Both the position numbers and the translations under genes were made by a program. Below are positions 1-7,794 of a DNA stretch of 64,000 nt, one piece after another (within the stretch, counting starts at the first letter, position 1; each line of letters opens with the position of its first letter). The notes under the pieces are model-generated. The model did no database searches and was not told the origin of the DNA. It saw only the letters and a program-made list of their open reading frames with translations. Source of the stretch: an uncultured Clostridia bacterium. GTDB taxonomy: Bacteria > Bacillota > Clostridia > UBA1381. Location: positions 310,001 through 374,000 of the forward strand of contig CANRKO010000001.1 in NCBI GenBank assembly GCA_947631235.1. Reading direction: 5' to 3'.

Positions 1-2
1 CT

Positions 3-314
3 GCGTCGAGCTTCCTCTCGCCTCAGACGATAGGCATTGTTGTGCTCGGTCTTGTGGCGTTCTGCTTCTCGACGGCTGGCGGACTGCTTTTGGGCGACAT
101 TATGTGCTGGCTCACAAAGGGCAAGGTCAATCCGCTTATAGGCAGCGCGGGCGTAAGCGCCGTGCCTATGGCTGCGAGAGTATCGCAGCAGGTCGGACAG
201 AAGGAGAACCCGTCCAACTTCCTGCTCATGCACGCGATGGGACCGAACGTTGCCGGAGTTATCGGCTCGGCAGTCGCGGCGGGCGTGTTCCTTGCGATGT
301 TCAGCAATATTTAA
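3..314 (+). CDS. oadB: Na+-transporting carboxylic acid decarboxylase beta subunit, C-terminal part
   Basis: This is the 3' end of a gene that enters from the left edge; the first complete codon is at position 3. The roughly 100 visible residues are hydrophobic and carry a [21 protein letters not shown] stretch, then a [18 protein letters not shown] segment and a [19 protein letters not shown] membrane end. These are typical of the membrane beta subunit of oxaloacetate, glutaconyl-CoA or methylmalonyl-CoA decarboxylases, which couples decarboxylation of carboxybiotin to Na+ export. The alpha (carboxyltransferase) gene follows after 29 bp, so the two are probably co-transcribed. The substrate cannot be told from the beta subunit alone. 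The biotin carrier and gamma genes would be expected upstream, outside the window. Confidence 0.
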   Translation, partial: ASSFLSPQTIGIVVLGLVAFCFSTAGGLLLGDIMCWLTKGKVNPLIGSAGVSAVPMAARVSQQVGQKENPSNFLLMHAMGPNVAGVIGSAVAAGVFLAMFSNI

Positions 315-343
315 TCGAAATCAGGATAAAGGAGTGAAAATAT

Positions 344-1756
344 ATGGCAAAGGGAAATAAAGCGGTAGAGATTACCGAGACAGTCCTCAGGGACGCGCAC
401 CAGTCGCTTATCGCGACGCGCATGACGACGGAGGAAATGCTCCCAATAGTAGAGAAGCTTGACGATATAGGCTTCCACTCACTTGAGGCGTGGGGCGGCG
501 CGACATTTGACTCGTGCCTTCGTTTCCTTAACGAAGACCCATGGGAGAGACTTCGCAAAATAAAGGATAAGGCTAAGAAAACGCCTTTGCAGATGCTTTT
601 CAGAGGTCAGAACATTTTGGGCTACCGTCACTATGCGGACGACATTGTACAGTATTTCGTACAGAAGTCTATCGCGAACGGTATCGACATTATAAGAATA
701 TTCGACGCGCTCAACGATACGCGTAACCTCAAATGCGCGATCGACGCGTGTATAAAGGAAAAGGGTCACTGCCAGGCTGCGCTTTCGTACACGATCGGCG
801 GACCTCACACGACCGAGTCGTTCGTTAAGCTGTCCAAGCAGCTTGAAGAAATGGGCGCGAACTCCATTTGTATAAAGGATATGGCGGGACTTTTGCTCCC
901 GTACACGGCATACGAGCTTGTAAAGGCGATAAAGGAAACGGTTAAAATCCCCGTTCAGTTACACACGCACTACACGTCGGGCGAAGCGTCGATGGTATAC
1001 TTAAAGGCTGTCGAAGCGGGCGTTGACGTTATCGACTGCGCGATGTCGCCGATGGCTATGGGTACCTCCCAGCCGCCGACGGAGCCGATGGTTGCGGCGT
1101 TCCAGAACACGCCTTACGACACGGGCTACGACCTCGACAAGCTTGTTGAGATTTGCGATTACTTCAAGCCGCTGCGTGAAAAGTACCTCGCAAGCGGACT
1201 TATGAACCCGAAGGTAATGGGCGTTGACGTAAACACGCTTAAATACCAAGTACCGGGCGGTATGCTCTCGAACCTCGTTTCACAGCTTAAACAGCAGGGC
1301 AGAGAGGACGCGTTCGAGGAGGTTCTTAAGGAAGTACCGCGAGTAAGAGCGGACATGGGTTATCCGCCTTTGGTAACACCGTCGTCGCAGATTGTCGGCA
1401 CACAGGCGGTGCTGAACGTTCTTATGGGCGAGAGATACAAAATGGTTTCAAAGGAAACGAAGGGTATCGTAAGAGGAGAGTATGGCAGAACGCCCGTTCC
1501 CATAAGCGACGAGATAGTGAAAAAGGTTATCGGTGACGAGAAACGTATAACGTGCCGTCCCGCAGACCTTTTGGAGCCGGAGCTTGACAAGATGCGCAAG
1601 GAGTGCGCGGAGTGGACGGAGCAGGATGAGGACGTATTGTCTTACGCGCTGTTCGGACAGGTTGCCGTTAAATTCTTCGAGTACAGACGCGCACAGAAAT
1701 ATAAGATTGACGCGGATTTATTGGACGAGGAAAACAAGGTTTATCCGGTGCAGTAA
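344..1756 (+). CDS. oadA: Oxaloacetate decarboxylase alpha subunit-type carboxyltransferase
   Basis: A 470-residue protein with an HMGL-like TIM barrel. Visible motifs are ETVLRDAHQSL near residue 12, RIFDALND near 120, CIKDMAG near 178 and the metal-binding HTH of QLHTHYTSG near 206. A conserved PYC/OADA domain lies in the C-terminal third. It transfers carboxylate from the substrate (oxaloacetate by family) to biotin, and the beta subunit then decarboxylates carboxybiotin and pumps Na+. The usual C-terminal biotinyl domain with an AMKM motif is absent: the protein ends at about residue 470, where fused versions run to about 590. The biotin carrier must therefore be a separate protein, as in many Clostridia. 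The start has a GGAGTGAAAATAT ribosome site 5'. Family assignment is confident; exact substrate less so. Confidence 0.
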   Translation: MAKGNKAVEITETVLRDAHQSLIATRMTTEEMLPIVEKLDDIGFHSLEAWGGATFDSCLRFLNEDPWERLRKIKDKAKKTPLQMLFRGQNILGYRHYADDIVQYFVQKSIANGIDIIRIFDALNDTRNLKCAIDACIKEKGHCQAALSYTIGGPHTTESFVKLSKQLEEMGANSICIKDMAGLLLPYTAYELVKAIKETVKIPVQLHTHYTSGEASMVYLKAVEAGVDVIDCAMSPMAMGTSQPPTEPMVAAFQNTPYDTGYDLDKLVEICDYFKPLREKYLASGLMNPKVMGVDVNTLKYQVPGGMLSNLVSQLKQQGREDAFEEVLKEVPRVRADMGYPPLVTPSSQIVGTQAVLNVLMGERYKMVSKETKGIVRGEYGRTPVPISDEIVKKVIGDEKRITCRPADLLEPELDKMRKECAEWTEQDEDVLSYALFGQVAVKFFEYRRAQKYKIDADLLDEENKVYPVQ

Positions 1757-1764
1757 TATAAAGG

Positions 1765-1790
1765 AAAGGGTTGCGTACGCAACCCTTTTT
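1765..1790 (+). terminator. Rho-independent terminator of the decarboxylase operon
   Basis: A perfect inverted repeat, AAAGGGTTGCG/CGCAACCCTTT, is followed by a T run just after the oadA stop. The convergent regulator gene ends at 1797. Confidence 0.
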
Positions 1791-1796
1791 CAATCC

Positions 1797-2879
1797 CTAT
1801 TTTTCTCCCGAAACAGCCTTTAACCGATTTTCGATTTCCTTGTATTCAGCCGTATCACGAACGACATCAAACGGCTTGCGCGTGTCCATAAGCTGCAGCA
1901 GACGCACCGAGTCGATATAGTGATCGCCGGTTATCTCCGTTTTGCAGCGGTTTACGAAAATCGGCTCGTACAGCGCGCCCTCGGCGGCATATTTGTCGTA
2001 ATACTCCGCCGCTTCGGCAGCGAGACGCAGATACTTCATGCCGGTTTCAATATCATCGTTCCACAGATACAGCTCTGCCATGCGCTCGTAAATGTGACGC
2101 CACGCGCCGCTCGACGGCGATTTGTGACCGCCGGTGAAAATGGCGCTGTAAACCGTAAGCGCGGTCTCGGCAAAGTGAATTTGCTCGGCATAGGTAAAAT
2201 CATCGTGCAGACCCATGTAGTCGTTAGACGAGAGATGAATAAGCTGTGATACGATCTGCTCCGCCAATTGCACGAGGTTTTTCTGCGACTGCACAATTTT
2301 GTCCTCGCCGTCGAGTATCATTTCAAGGAGCCAATCCCTTTCCACGGTGCAGTCCGGCAGCGAGTTTGCGAGATTGAGCGCCTCGCTCTTCTGCCCGTTG
2401 TCCGAGTATGATATGCAAAGCATTTGTATCGCGCACTGGCGTATCGTCTCGTCGCGGCAGTCCTCGACTATGCGCTCACAAAGCGGTATGATCCGCGACA
2501 AATCACGGTCGCGACGCCTTTTATGCGACAGCGCGTGAACAAGCTCCCACATAAACTCGTAATTTGACGGATATTCCGCGATAGCCTTTTCCATAAGCTC
2601 CGCCGCCGAGTCGTAATCGTAAACGCGCTTGTACTCCGTCAGCTTTTCCCTGTATTCGAGTAGTTTTTTGTCCGTAATTTCCGGCTTTGTCGAAAACAGC
2701 TCGTCCGTGCTTACGCCGAAAAACGCGGACAGCTTAGGTACAAGTGTTATATCCGGCAGCGCCGTACCGTTTTCCCACTTTGATACTGCCTGCGCGGAAA
2801 CGGTCAGATATTCCGCAAGCCGTTCCTGTGTTATGCCGCGCTTTTTGCGCAGTTCTCTTATTTTTAGTCCGATATTCAT
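1797..2879 (-). CDS. XRE-family transcriptional regulator with helical-repeat C-terminal domain
   Basis: A 360-residue protein. Residues 1-60 form a Cro/C1-type helix-turn-helix (LRKKRGITQERLAEYL, then SAQAVSKWENG and PDITLVPKLSAFFGVS). The rest is an alpha-helical region of roughly 290 residues that resembles TPR-like repeats, so it may sense a ligand or partner. The start at 2879 was chosen over an upstream in-frame ATG because TTTCGGAGGAAAATAAA sits directly before it and the HTH begins at once. The gene converges on the decarboxylase operon and diverges from proC. Two copies of a 9-bp direct repeat flank its -10 box, suggesting autoregulation. The target genes and any inducer are unknown. 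No small peptide gene that would mark an RRNPP quorum system was seen next to it. Confidence 0.
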   Translation of the reverse strand: MNIGLKIRELRKKRGITQERLAEYLTVSAQAVSKWENGTALPDITLVPKLSAFFGVSTDELFSTKPEITDKKLLEYREKLTEYKRVYDYDSAAELMEKAIAEYPSNYEFMWELVHALSHKRRRDRDLSRIIPLCERIVEDCRDETIRQCAIQMLCISYSDNGQKSEALNLANSLPDCTVERDWLLEMILDGEDKIVQSQKNLVQLAEQIVSQLIHLSSNDYMGLHDDFTYAEQIHFAETALTVYSAIFTGGHKSPSSGAWRHIYERMAELYLWNDDIETGMKYLRLAAEAAEYYDKYAAEGALYEPIFVNRCKTEITGDHYIDSVRLLQLMDTRKPFDVVRDTAEYKEIENRLKAVSGEK

Positions 2880-2908
2880 TTTATTTTCCTCCGAAATTTT
2901 ATTTAACA

Positions 2909-2941
2909 GCGCCGTTATGGTTATATTATAGCGCGCCGTTA
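2909..2941 (-). promoter_or_regulatory. Promoter region of the XRE regulator with direct repeats
   Basis: On the minus strand a TATAAT -10 box (2925-2930) lies between two direct copies of TAACGGCGC (2909-2917 and 2933-2941; 24-bp period). The -35 region is poor. The repeats are a candidate operator for the regulator itself. Confidence 0.
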
Positions 2942-3012
2942 CGTGAAATTCCATACCTTATCGCGACAATCCGTATCAACCGTGGGTTGAGATTTGCGGC
3001 ACATCGTAAATA

Positions 3013-3041
3013 TTGACAGAAAAAGGAAAGAGTAGTATAAT
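3013..3041 (+). promoter_or_regulatory. Sigma-A promoter of proC
   Basis: TTGACA (3013-3018), 17-bp spacer, TATAAT (3036-3041), 40 bp upstream of the proC start. Confidence 0.
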
Positions 3042-3080
3042 TTAAGGCGATGTATAAGTTTTGATAAGGAGATTATTCAT

Positions 3081-3884
3081 ATGAAAATAGGATTTATAGG
3101 CGGCGGGAATATGGGCGGCGCAATTTTAAAGGGAATTATCGCGTCCGGCACTGCCGATGCCGCAGACATTTCGGTATCCGACAAAAACGCGGACGCACTT
3201 TGCGCACTCAAAACCGAGTACGGCGTTTACACGACTGACGACAACAGGGAAGTGGTGCGCGTTTCAGACGTTGTTTTCCTGTGTGTCAAGCCGCAGATTT
3301 TGTACGGCGTGATAGACGAAATAAAGGACGTTACGGACGGGGATACGCTTATCATATCCATAGCGGCGGGTCAGGCGATAGCGGACATTGAAAACGCGTT
3401 TGGCAAAAAAATAAGGCTGATACGCGTAATGCCGAACACTCCCGCGCTTGTCGGAGAGGGTATGGCTGCGCTTTCGGCGAACGGAAACGTAACCGACGAC
3501 GATATGAAAATAGCTGTCGGAGTTATGGGCAGTCTCGGCAAAGCGGAAATCGTACCCGAACACCTCATGGACGCGGTAACGGCTGTGTCAGGCTCATCAC
3601 CTGCGTATGTGTTTATGATGATTGAAGCTATGGCTGACGCGGCTGTTCGCGAGGGTATGCCGCGCAGGCAGGCGTACACGTTCGCGGCGCAGGCTGTTAT
3701 GGGCAGCGCGAAAATGGCGCTCGAAACGGACAGTCACGTCGCGGAGCTTAAAGACATGGTCTGCTCTCCTGCCGGCACGACGATTGAGGCGGTAGCCGCG
3801 CTCGAAAAGAACGGTTTCAGGAACGCGGTTCTGGAGGCTATGCACGAGTGCGCCAAAATGTCAAGGCGAATGGGCAGGAAATAA
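3081..3884 (+). CDS. proC: Pyrroline-5-carboxylate reductase
   Basis: A 267-residue protein of normal family length. It opens with a Rossmann motif, GFIGGGNMGGAI (residues 4-15), followed by a VFLCVKPQ segment and a MPNTPALVGEGM motif near 115. The C-terminal dimerisation domain carries VSGSSPAYVFMMIEAMADA and the ProC signature around SPAGTTIEAVAALEKNGFR. It reduces 1-pyrroline-5-carboxylate to proline with NAD(P)H in the cytoplasm. The start has GATAAGGAG 9 bp upstream and lies just downstream of a consensus promoter. A metallophosphoesterase gene follows after 22 bp, probably co-transcribed. Confidence 0.
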   Translation: MKIGFIGGGNMGGAILKGIIASGTADAADISVSDKNADALCALKTEYGVYTTDDNREVVRVSDVVFLCVKPQILYGVIDEIKDVTDGDTLIISIAAGQAIADIENAFGKKIRLIRVMPNTPALVGEGMAALSANGNVTDDDMKIAVGVMGSLGKAEIVPEHLMDAVTAVSGSSPAYVFMMIEAMADAAVREGMPRRQAYTFAAQAVMGSAKMALETDSHVAELKDMVCSPAGTTIEAVAALEKNGFRNAVLEAMHECAKMSRRMGRK

Positions 3885-3906
3885 CGCGCAGCAGAGGAGA
3901 GAGCGA

Positions 3907-4605
3907 ATGGCACTGTACACGATAGCTGACTTACACCTGCCGCTTGGAATAGACAAGCCGATGGACATATTCGGCAAGGCATGGGAAAATTATGTGGAGC
4001 GTCTCGCGGACAACTGGCAGAGCAGCGTTAAGGCGGACGATCTTGTCGTGCTGCCCGGCGACTTCTCGTGGGCGACGTACCTTGAACAGAGCGAGCGAGA
4101 CTTTGACTTCCTGCACCGCCTAAACGGCAGGAAGATACTGTTAAAGGGCAACCACGACTACTGGTGGACGACGATGAACAAGCTGCGCGCCTTCACGGCT
4201 GCCCGCGGTTACGACGATATTGACTTTCTGCACAACAACAGTTTTACCTATAACGGTATCGCGCTTTGCGGCACGCGGGGCTGGATAAACCCCGGCTGGG
4301 ACGGTTTTACCGACGAGGACAGAAAGATATTCGACCGCGAGGTGCAGCGTCTCGAACTGTCGCTAAAAAGCGCGGAGGGTGCGGAGGAGATATACGTGTT
4401 CACGCATTACCCGCCCATATCGCAAAGCTGCGCCGAAAACGAGTTCACGGCTATGATGAAAAAGTACCCCGTGACGCGTTGCCTGTACGGTCACCTTCAT
4501 GCCGCGTCGCACAAAAACGCGGTGCAGGGGAGTGAGGACGGCATAACGTACACGCTCGTGTCGGGCGACTACCTGAAATTCGAGCCGCTTATGCTCGCGG
4601 AATAA
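3907..4605 (+). CDS. Metallophosphoesterase (calcineurin-like)
   Basis: A 232-residue cytoplasmic protein with a full set of calcineurin-type metal ligands: ADLHL (residues 7-11), LPGDFSW near 48, KGNHDYWW near 78, FTHYPP near 163 and YGHLH near 196. The insert CGTRGWINPGW, tryptophan-rich, is typical of a Firmicutes subfamily of predicted phosphohydrolases. The substrate is unknown: phosphodiesters, nucleotides or phosphoproteins are all possible. It has a GAGGAGAG ribosome site and sits 22 bp after proC, so it probably belongs to the proC transcript. No signal peptide is present. Confidence 0.
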   Translation: MALYTIADLHLPLGIDKPMDIFGKAWENYVERLADNWQSSVKADDLVVLPGDFSWATYLEQSERDFDFLHRLNGRKILLKGNHDYWWTTMNKLRAFTAARGYDDIDFLHNNSFTYNGIALCGTRGWINPGWDGFTDEDRKIFDREVQRLELSLKSAEGAEEIYVFTHYPPISQSCAENEFTAMMKKYPVTRCLYGHLHAASHKNAVQGSEDGITYTLVSGDYLKFEPLMLAE

Positions 4606-4622
4606 ATAAGTGAAAAAATACC

Positions 4623-4651
4623 TTGCAATATGGCATGAAATGTTGTATAAT
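4623..4651 (+). promoter_or_regulatory. Sigma-A promoter of tyrS
   Basis: TTGCAA (4623-4628), 17-bp spacer, TATAAT (4646-4651). The gap to the tyrS start is too short for a T-box leader and no T-box motif is visible. Confidence 0.
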
Positions 4652-4698
4652 AGGTGACGCTGTGAAAAAAAGCAAATCTAAAGAAGGAGGAAAAACAT

Positions 4699-5919
4699 AT
4701 GCACGATAACGTATATGACGTTTTGCTGGAACGCGGCTTGATTGCTCAGACGACGCACGAGCAGGAAATCAGAGAATTACTTGGAAAGGAAAAAGTCACG
4801 TTCTATATCGGCTTTGACCCGACGGCGGACAGCCTCCATGTGGGACATTACCTGCAGATGGTGGTTATGCGCCATATGCAGAACTACGGACACAGACCGA
4901 TTGCCCTTGTGGGCGGCGGCACGGGTCATATCGGCGACCCCTCGGGACGTACCGATATGCGCTCGATGATGACAAAGGAAACTATCGACTACAACTGCGA
5001 GCGTTTCAAGGAGCAGCTCGCGAAGGTCGTTGATTTTTCAGACGGTAAGGCGATAATGGTAAACAACGCCGACTGGCTTTTAGACCTAAACTACGTCGAT
5101 TTTCTGCGCGATATAGGCTCTTGTTTCTCGGTAAACAAGATGCTCACGGCGGAGTGCTTTAAGCAGAGACTTGAAAAAGGACTTTCGTTCCTTGAATTTA
5201 ACTATATGCTGATGCAGGCGTACGACTTTTTGATGCTCAGCCGTAAGTACGGCGCGAAAATCGAGCTTGGCGGCGACGACCAGTGGAGCAATATTCTTGC
5301 GGGTATCGACCTTTGCCGCAGAAAGGATCAGACGCAGGTTTACGGCATGACGTTCACGCTGCTCACGAACAGCGAGGGCAAGAAGATGGGCAAGACAGCC
5401 GCGGGCGCGGTATGGCTCGACCCGAAAAAGACCACGCCTTACGACTTCTACCAGTACTGGGTAAACGTTGACGACGCGGACGTTATAAAGTGCCTGAAAC
5501 TTCTCACATTCGTTCCCATGGACGAGATACGCGAAATGGAAAGGTGGAAGGACGCGAAAATAAACGAGGCTAAGCGCATACTCGCGTATGAAGTAACAAA
5601 GCTTGTACACGGCGCGGACGAGGCGGATAAGGTCAAGGCTGCCGCCGAGGCTGTTTTCGGTGGCGGCGGTGTTTCTGCCGATATGCCGACGAGCGTTATT
5701 CCCGATGTTGTGGGAATGGGCGTACTCGATATGCTCGTAGCTACGGGACTTGTACCGTCGAAGGGCGAGGCGAGAAGGCTCGTTCAGCAGAACGGTCTTT
5801 CGATAAACGACGCGAAGTACACCGACGTGAACGGCTCTGTTACAGCCGACATGCTCACGGACGAGGGTATGATTATAAAGAAGGGCAAGAAAACCTTCCA
5901 CAGAGTTGTTTTAAAGTAA
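4699..5919 (+). CDS. tyrS: Tyrosyl-tRNA synthetase
   Basis: A 406-residue class Ic aminoacyl-tRNA synthetase of the bacterial type. The HIGH-like motif is seen in [12 protein letters not shown], the tyrosine and ATP site in [15 protein letters not shown], and the KMSKS-like loop as GKKMGKT. A C-terminal S4 RNA-binding domain covers about the last 65 residues ([19 protein letters not shown]). It charges tRNA-Tyr with tyrosine. The start has an AAGAAGGAGG ribosome site. The gene is monocistronic, with its own promoter and a strong terminator. No T-box leader is present, which is unusual enough in Firmicutes to note. Confidence 0.
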   Translation: MHDNVYDVLLERGLIAQTTHEQEIRELLGKEKVTFYIGFDPTADSLHVGHYLQMVVMRHMQNYGHRPIALVGGGTGHIGDPSGRTDMRSMMTKETIDYNCERFKEQLAKVVDFSDGKAIMVNNADWLLDLNYVDFLRDIGSCFSVNKMLTAECFKQRLEKGLSFLEFNYMLMQAYDFLMLSRKYGAKIELGGDDQWSNILAGIDLCRRKDQTQVYGMTFTLLTNSEGKKMGKTAAGAVWLDPKKTTPYDFYQYWVNVDDADVIKCLKLLTFVPMDEIREMERWKDAKINEAKRILAYEVTKLVHGADEADKVKAAAEAVFGGGGVSADMPTSVIPDVVGMGVLDMLVATGLVPSKGEARRLVQQNGLSINDAKYTDVNGSVTADMLTDEGMIIKKGKKTFHRVVLK

Positions 5920-5927
5920 ACGATTAT

Positions 5928-5961
5928 AAAAAACTCAGCCGTAGAAACGGCTGAGTTTTTT
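5928..5961. terminator. Bidirectional terminator between tyrS and the fumarase gene
   Basis: AAAAACTCAGCCG, TAGAAA loop, CGGCTGAGTTTTT. Both strands end in a U run, and the two genes converge here. Confidence 0.
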
Positions 5962-6512
5962 CATATTTCCCTGTACTGTTTTTGACCGATTTCGTAGAGA
6001 TCGCTGCCGCTGCAGTCGATAAGTACGACTGCGGGAAAATCCTCGACTTCGAGACGGCGTATAGCCTCCGTGCCGAGATCGTCGTACGCGACAACCTCCG
6101 CCTTCTTTATCGACTGCGCGATAAGCGCGCCCGCGCCGCCGATCGCGCCGAGGTACACGCAGGTGTTGCGCTTCATCGCGTCAACGACAGCCTTGCTCCT
6201 TGCGCCCTTGCCTATCATGCAGCCGAGACCCTTATCGAGAAGGAGCGGCGTGTACGCGTCCATTCTGCCCGCCGTTGTCGGACCGCACGAACCTATCACC
6301 TCGCCGGGTTTTGCGGGACAAGGTCCGGCGTAATAAATCACGTTATCGGTAAGGTCAATCGGGAACGGCTCGCCGTTTTCGTAATTTTTGACCATTCGCT
6401 CGTGAGCCGCGTCGCGGGCGGTGTATATCGTGCCTGTCAAAAGCACGCTGTCACCGGCTTTAAGCTCCTTTATCTTATCTTTCGTCAGCGGCGTTGTAAT
6501 TCTCTTTTCCAT
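5961..6512 (-). CDS. Class I fumarase/tartrate dehydratase beta subunit
   Basis: A 183-residue protein matching the beta domain of class I Fe-S hydro-lyases. Motifs are LLTGTIYTARDAAHERM near 30, YYAGPCPAKPGEVIGSCGPTT near 65-85 with SCGPTT/RMD, GKGARS near 110 and LGAIGGAGAL near 135. With an alpha subunit holding the 4Fe-4S cluster it would interconvert fumarate and malate, or dehydrate tartrate. The start at 6512 follows a GAGGAGGGG ribosome site; an in-frame ATG 30 bp upstream lacks one. It follows the HAD hydrolase gene by 4 bp and is probably translated from the same mRNA. The alpha subunit gene, normally adjacent, is not in this window. Confidence 0.
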   Translation of the reverse strand: MEKRITTPLTKDKIKELKAGDSVLLTGTIYTARDAAHERMVKNYENGEPFPIDLTDNVIYYAGPCPAKPGEVIGSCGPTTAGRMDAYTPLLLDKGLGCMIGKGARSKAVVDAMKRNTCVYLGAIGGAGALIAQSIKKAEVVAYDDLGTEAIRRLEVEDFPAVVLIDCSGSDLYEIGQKQYREI

Positions 6513-6516
6513 AGCG

Positions 6517-7533
6517 TTACCCCTCCTCAATAAAATCGGCAATACTGTTTAATATGTATTCGGCTTTCATGTCCTCGAAATAGCTGCGCGACTTTTCACC
6601 GTTTATGCCGGTAAGCACGGCGCAGAAGTCCGCGCCCATCGCCCGCGCCGCGAGTATGTCCGCGCCAGCGTCGCCGACTATAATCGCACGTTTTATCTTA
6701 TCCTTGTCGTACAGCCCTTCGACTATCTTTCTGTCGTCGTAATCGGTGCCGTAAAGCGCCTTTAAGAACATGTACGGGTGCGGCTTTGTGAGGGCGTTAT
6801 TGCCGAGCGCCTTTTCAGCCGTCTCAACGTGGTCGTAGCAGCACAGCCCGTCGTGTGAGAAATATCGCAGTGCGCCCCAGTCCGAGAGCGGTCTTTGCAT
6901 CTCTATACCCGGTCTGCCCGTTCCGGTGCATACGCGCTTGTCCACGCTTAAAAGACGCAGGATTTCAAGCAGTATGCCCTTTGGTATTATCGGTTCTTCC
7001 TTTTCGATAAGCCCGCTTTTAAAGCCGTTTTTCGACGGTTTCCCATTAAGGGCGTCGCCCAAGAACCACTCCTGGAACAGTCCGTGCATTTCCAGCCACA
7101 TTTTGCCGTTACGTCTTAAATTATCCGCGCTTTCGCCCGTGACGGCGGCGCACTTTTCCGCGAGCGCGTCGTACGCGTCTATGATGTTGTCGGGAAGAGT
7201 TTTCGCGTATTTGAGCGCGGCGGTGAAGATATTGTCGCCTTTACCGCCCGCAATACACGCGCACAGTACCGTAACGTAGCCCAAATCCCAGTTGGAATTT
7301 ACGCCCTTCGCTTTCAGCAAGCCTATAAGCTTATCGCCGCAGAAAACGCGTTCGCGTATTTTGTCCGTGCGGCGCATATACATTTCCGTGTCAACATCCG
7401 CGCCCGCGCACATACTCATGTATTCCGCGACCGTGAGCGCCGCGCTTGTCCAGTAGTTTTCCTCGCTTGTGATAACGCCGTCCATATCAAATATAACGGT
7501 GTCGTATTTGTTTAAAAATGATTTAAGTTTCAT
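6517..7533 (-). CDS. HAD-superfamily hydrolase
   Basis: A 338-residue haloacid dehalogenase-type phosphatase. Motif I is FDMDGVIT with Asp16 and Asp18. A large helical cap of about 150 residues follows. Motif II is VCTGTGRPG, Lys lies in LTKPHPYMFLKAL and motif III is IIVGDAGADILAARAMG. By family it would hydrolyse a phosphorylated metabolite through a phospho-aspartate intermediate; the substrate cannot be read from sequence. The large cap makes the protein longer than typical 220-residue members. It has its own promoter and an AAGGGAAAG ribosome site. It is followed after 4 bp by a fumarase beta subunit, an unusual pairing. Confidence 0.
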   Translation of the reverse strand: MKLKSFLNKYDTVIFDMDGVITSEENYWTSAALTVAEYMSMCAGADVDTEMYMRRTDKIRERVFCGDKLIGLLKAKGVNSNWDLGYVTVLCACIAGGKGDNIFTAALKYAKTLPDNIIDAYDALAEKCAAVTGESADNLRRNGKMWLEMHGLFQEWFLGDALNGKPSKNGFKSGLIEKEEPIIPKGILLEILRLLSVDKRVCTGTGRPGIEMQRPLSDWGALRYFSHDGLCCYDHVETAEKALGNNALTKPHPYMFLKALYGTDYDDRKIVEGLYDKDKIKRAIIVGDAGADILAARAMGADFCAVLTGINGEKSRSYFEDMKAEYILNSIADFIEEG

Positions 7534-7563
7534 CGTATCTTTCCCTTGCTTTGTTTCACGTAC

Positions 7564-7593
7564 AGTATACCATTTTTATATGCCCTCTGTCAA
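7564..7593 (-). promoter_or_regulatory. Promoter of the HAD hydrolase-fumarase operon
   Basis: On the minus strand TTGACA (7593-7588), 18-bp spacer, TATACT (7569-7564). It lies downstream of the RNA gene's terminator, so the operon does not depend on read-through. Confidence 0.
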
Positions 7594-7603
7594 TCATGGT
7601 GCG

Positions 7604-7755
7604 CATAAAAAAGAGATACCCATTCAGACCTCCGTAAAATGCTTAAAGCAAATCCGAACATTGATAGGGTATCTCTTTAAGGGGGTAGAGTTGCTTTTCC
7701 AAGTTATGGTGGTTCAAAGACCACAGGCAAGAATGCCGAAAAAACAACTCTATAA
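7604..7755 (-). ncRNA. Predicted independent structured small RNA, family not assigned
   Basis: A roughly 150-nt minus-strand transcript is predicted from a perfect promoter to a terminator. Stem-loop 1 has an 8-bp closing stem (UAGAGUUG at 7752-7745 with CAACUCUA at 7693-7686). It encloses two small hairpins, GGCA-4 nt-UGCC (7737-7726) and GUGGU-6 nt-ACCAC (7724-7709). An unpaired CCCCC linker (7685-7681) follows. Stem-loop 2 pairs AAAGAGAUACCC (7678-7667) with GGGUAUCUC (7621-7613) around a 45-nt loop containing ACGGAGGUC, and ends in a U run (7612-7607). No convincing open frame with a ribosome site is present. The downstream HAD gene has its own promoter, so this looks like a trans-acting RNA rather than a riboswitch. 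I could not match it to tmRNA, SRP RNA, RNase P or a riboswitch; 6S RNA is not excluded. Confidence 0.
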
Positions 7756-7759
7756 GCGC

Positions 7760-7788
7760 AGTATAACAAATCACGGGTGAAATGTCAA
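7760..7788 (-). promoter_or_regulatory. Sigma-A promoter of the small RNA
   Basis: On the minus strand TTGACA (7788-7783), 17-bp spacer, TATACT (7765-7760). The predicted start of transcription is near 7753, exactly where stem-loop 1 begins. Confidence 0.
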
Positions 7789-7794
7789 TATGGG

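Noticed and set aside
4605-4699. T-box leader for tyrS or leuCDB
   Set aside because: Both leaders are too short (the start is tens of bases from the promoter) and lack the T-box sequence and terminator.
7604-7755. Reading the small RNA region as a riboswitch for the HAD operon
   Set aside because: The HAD operon has its own promoter after the RNA's terminator, so the RNA is not its leader. Comparison by eye with purine, c-di-GMP, THF and T-box layouts also failed.
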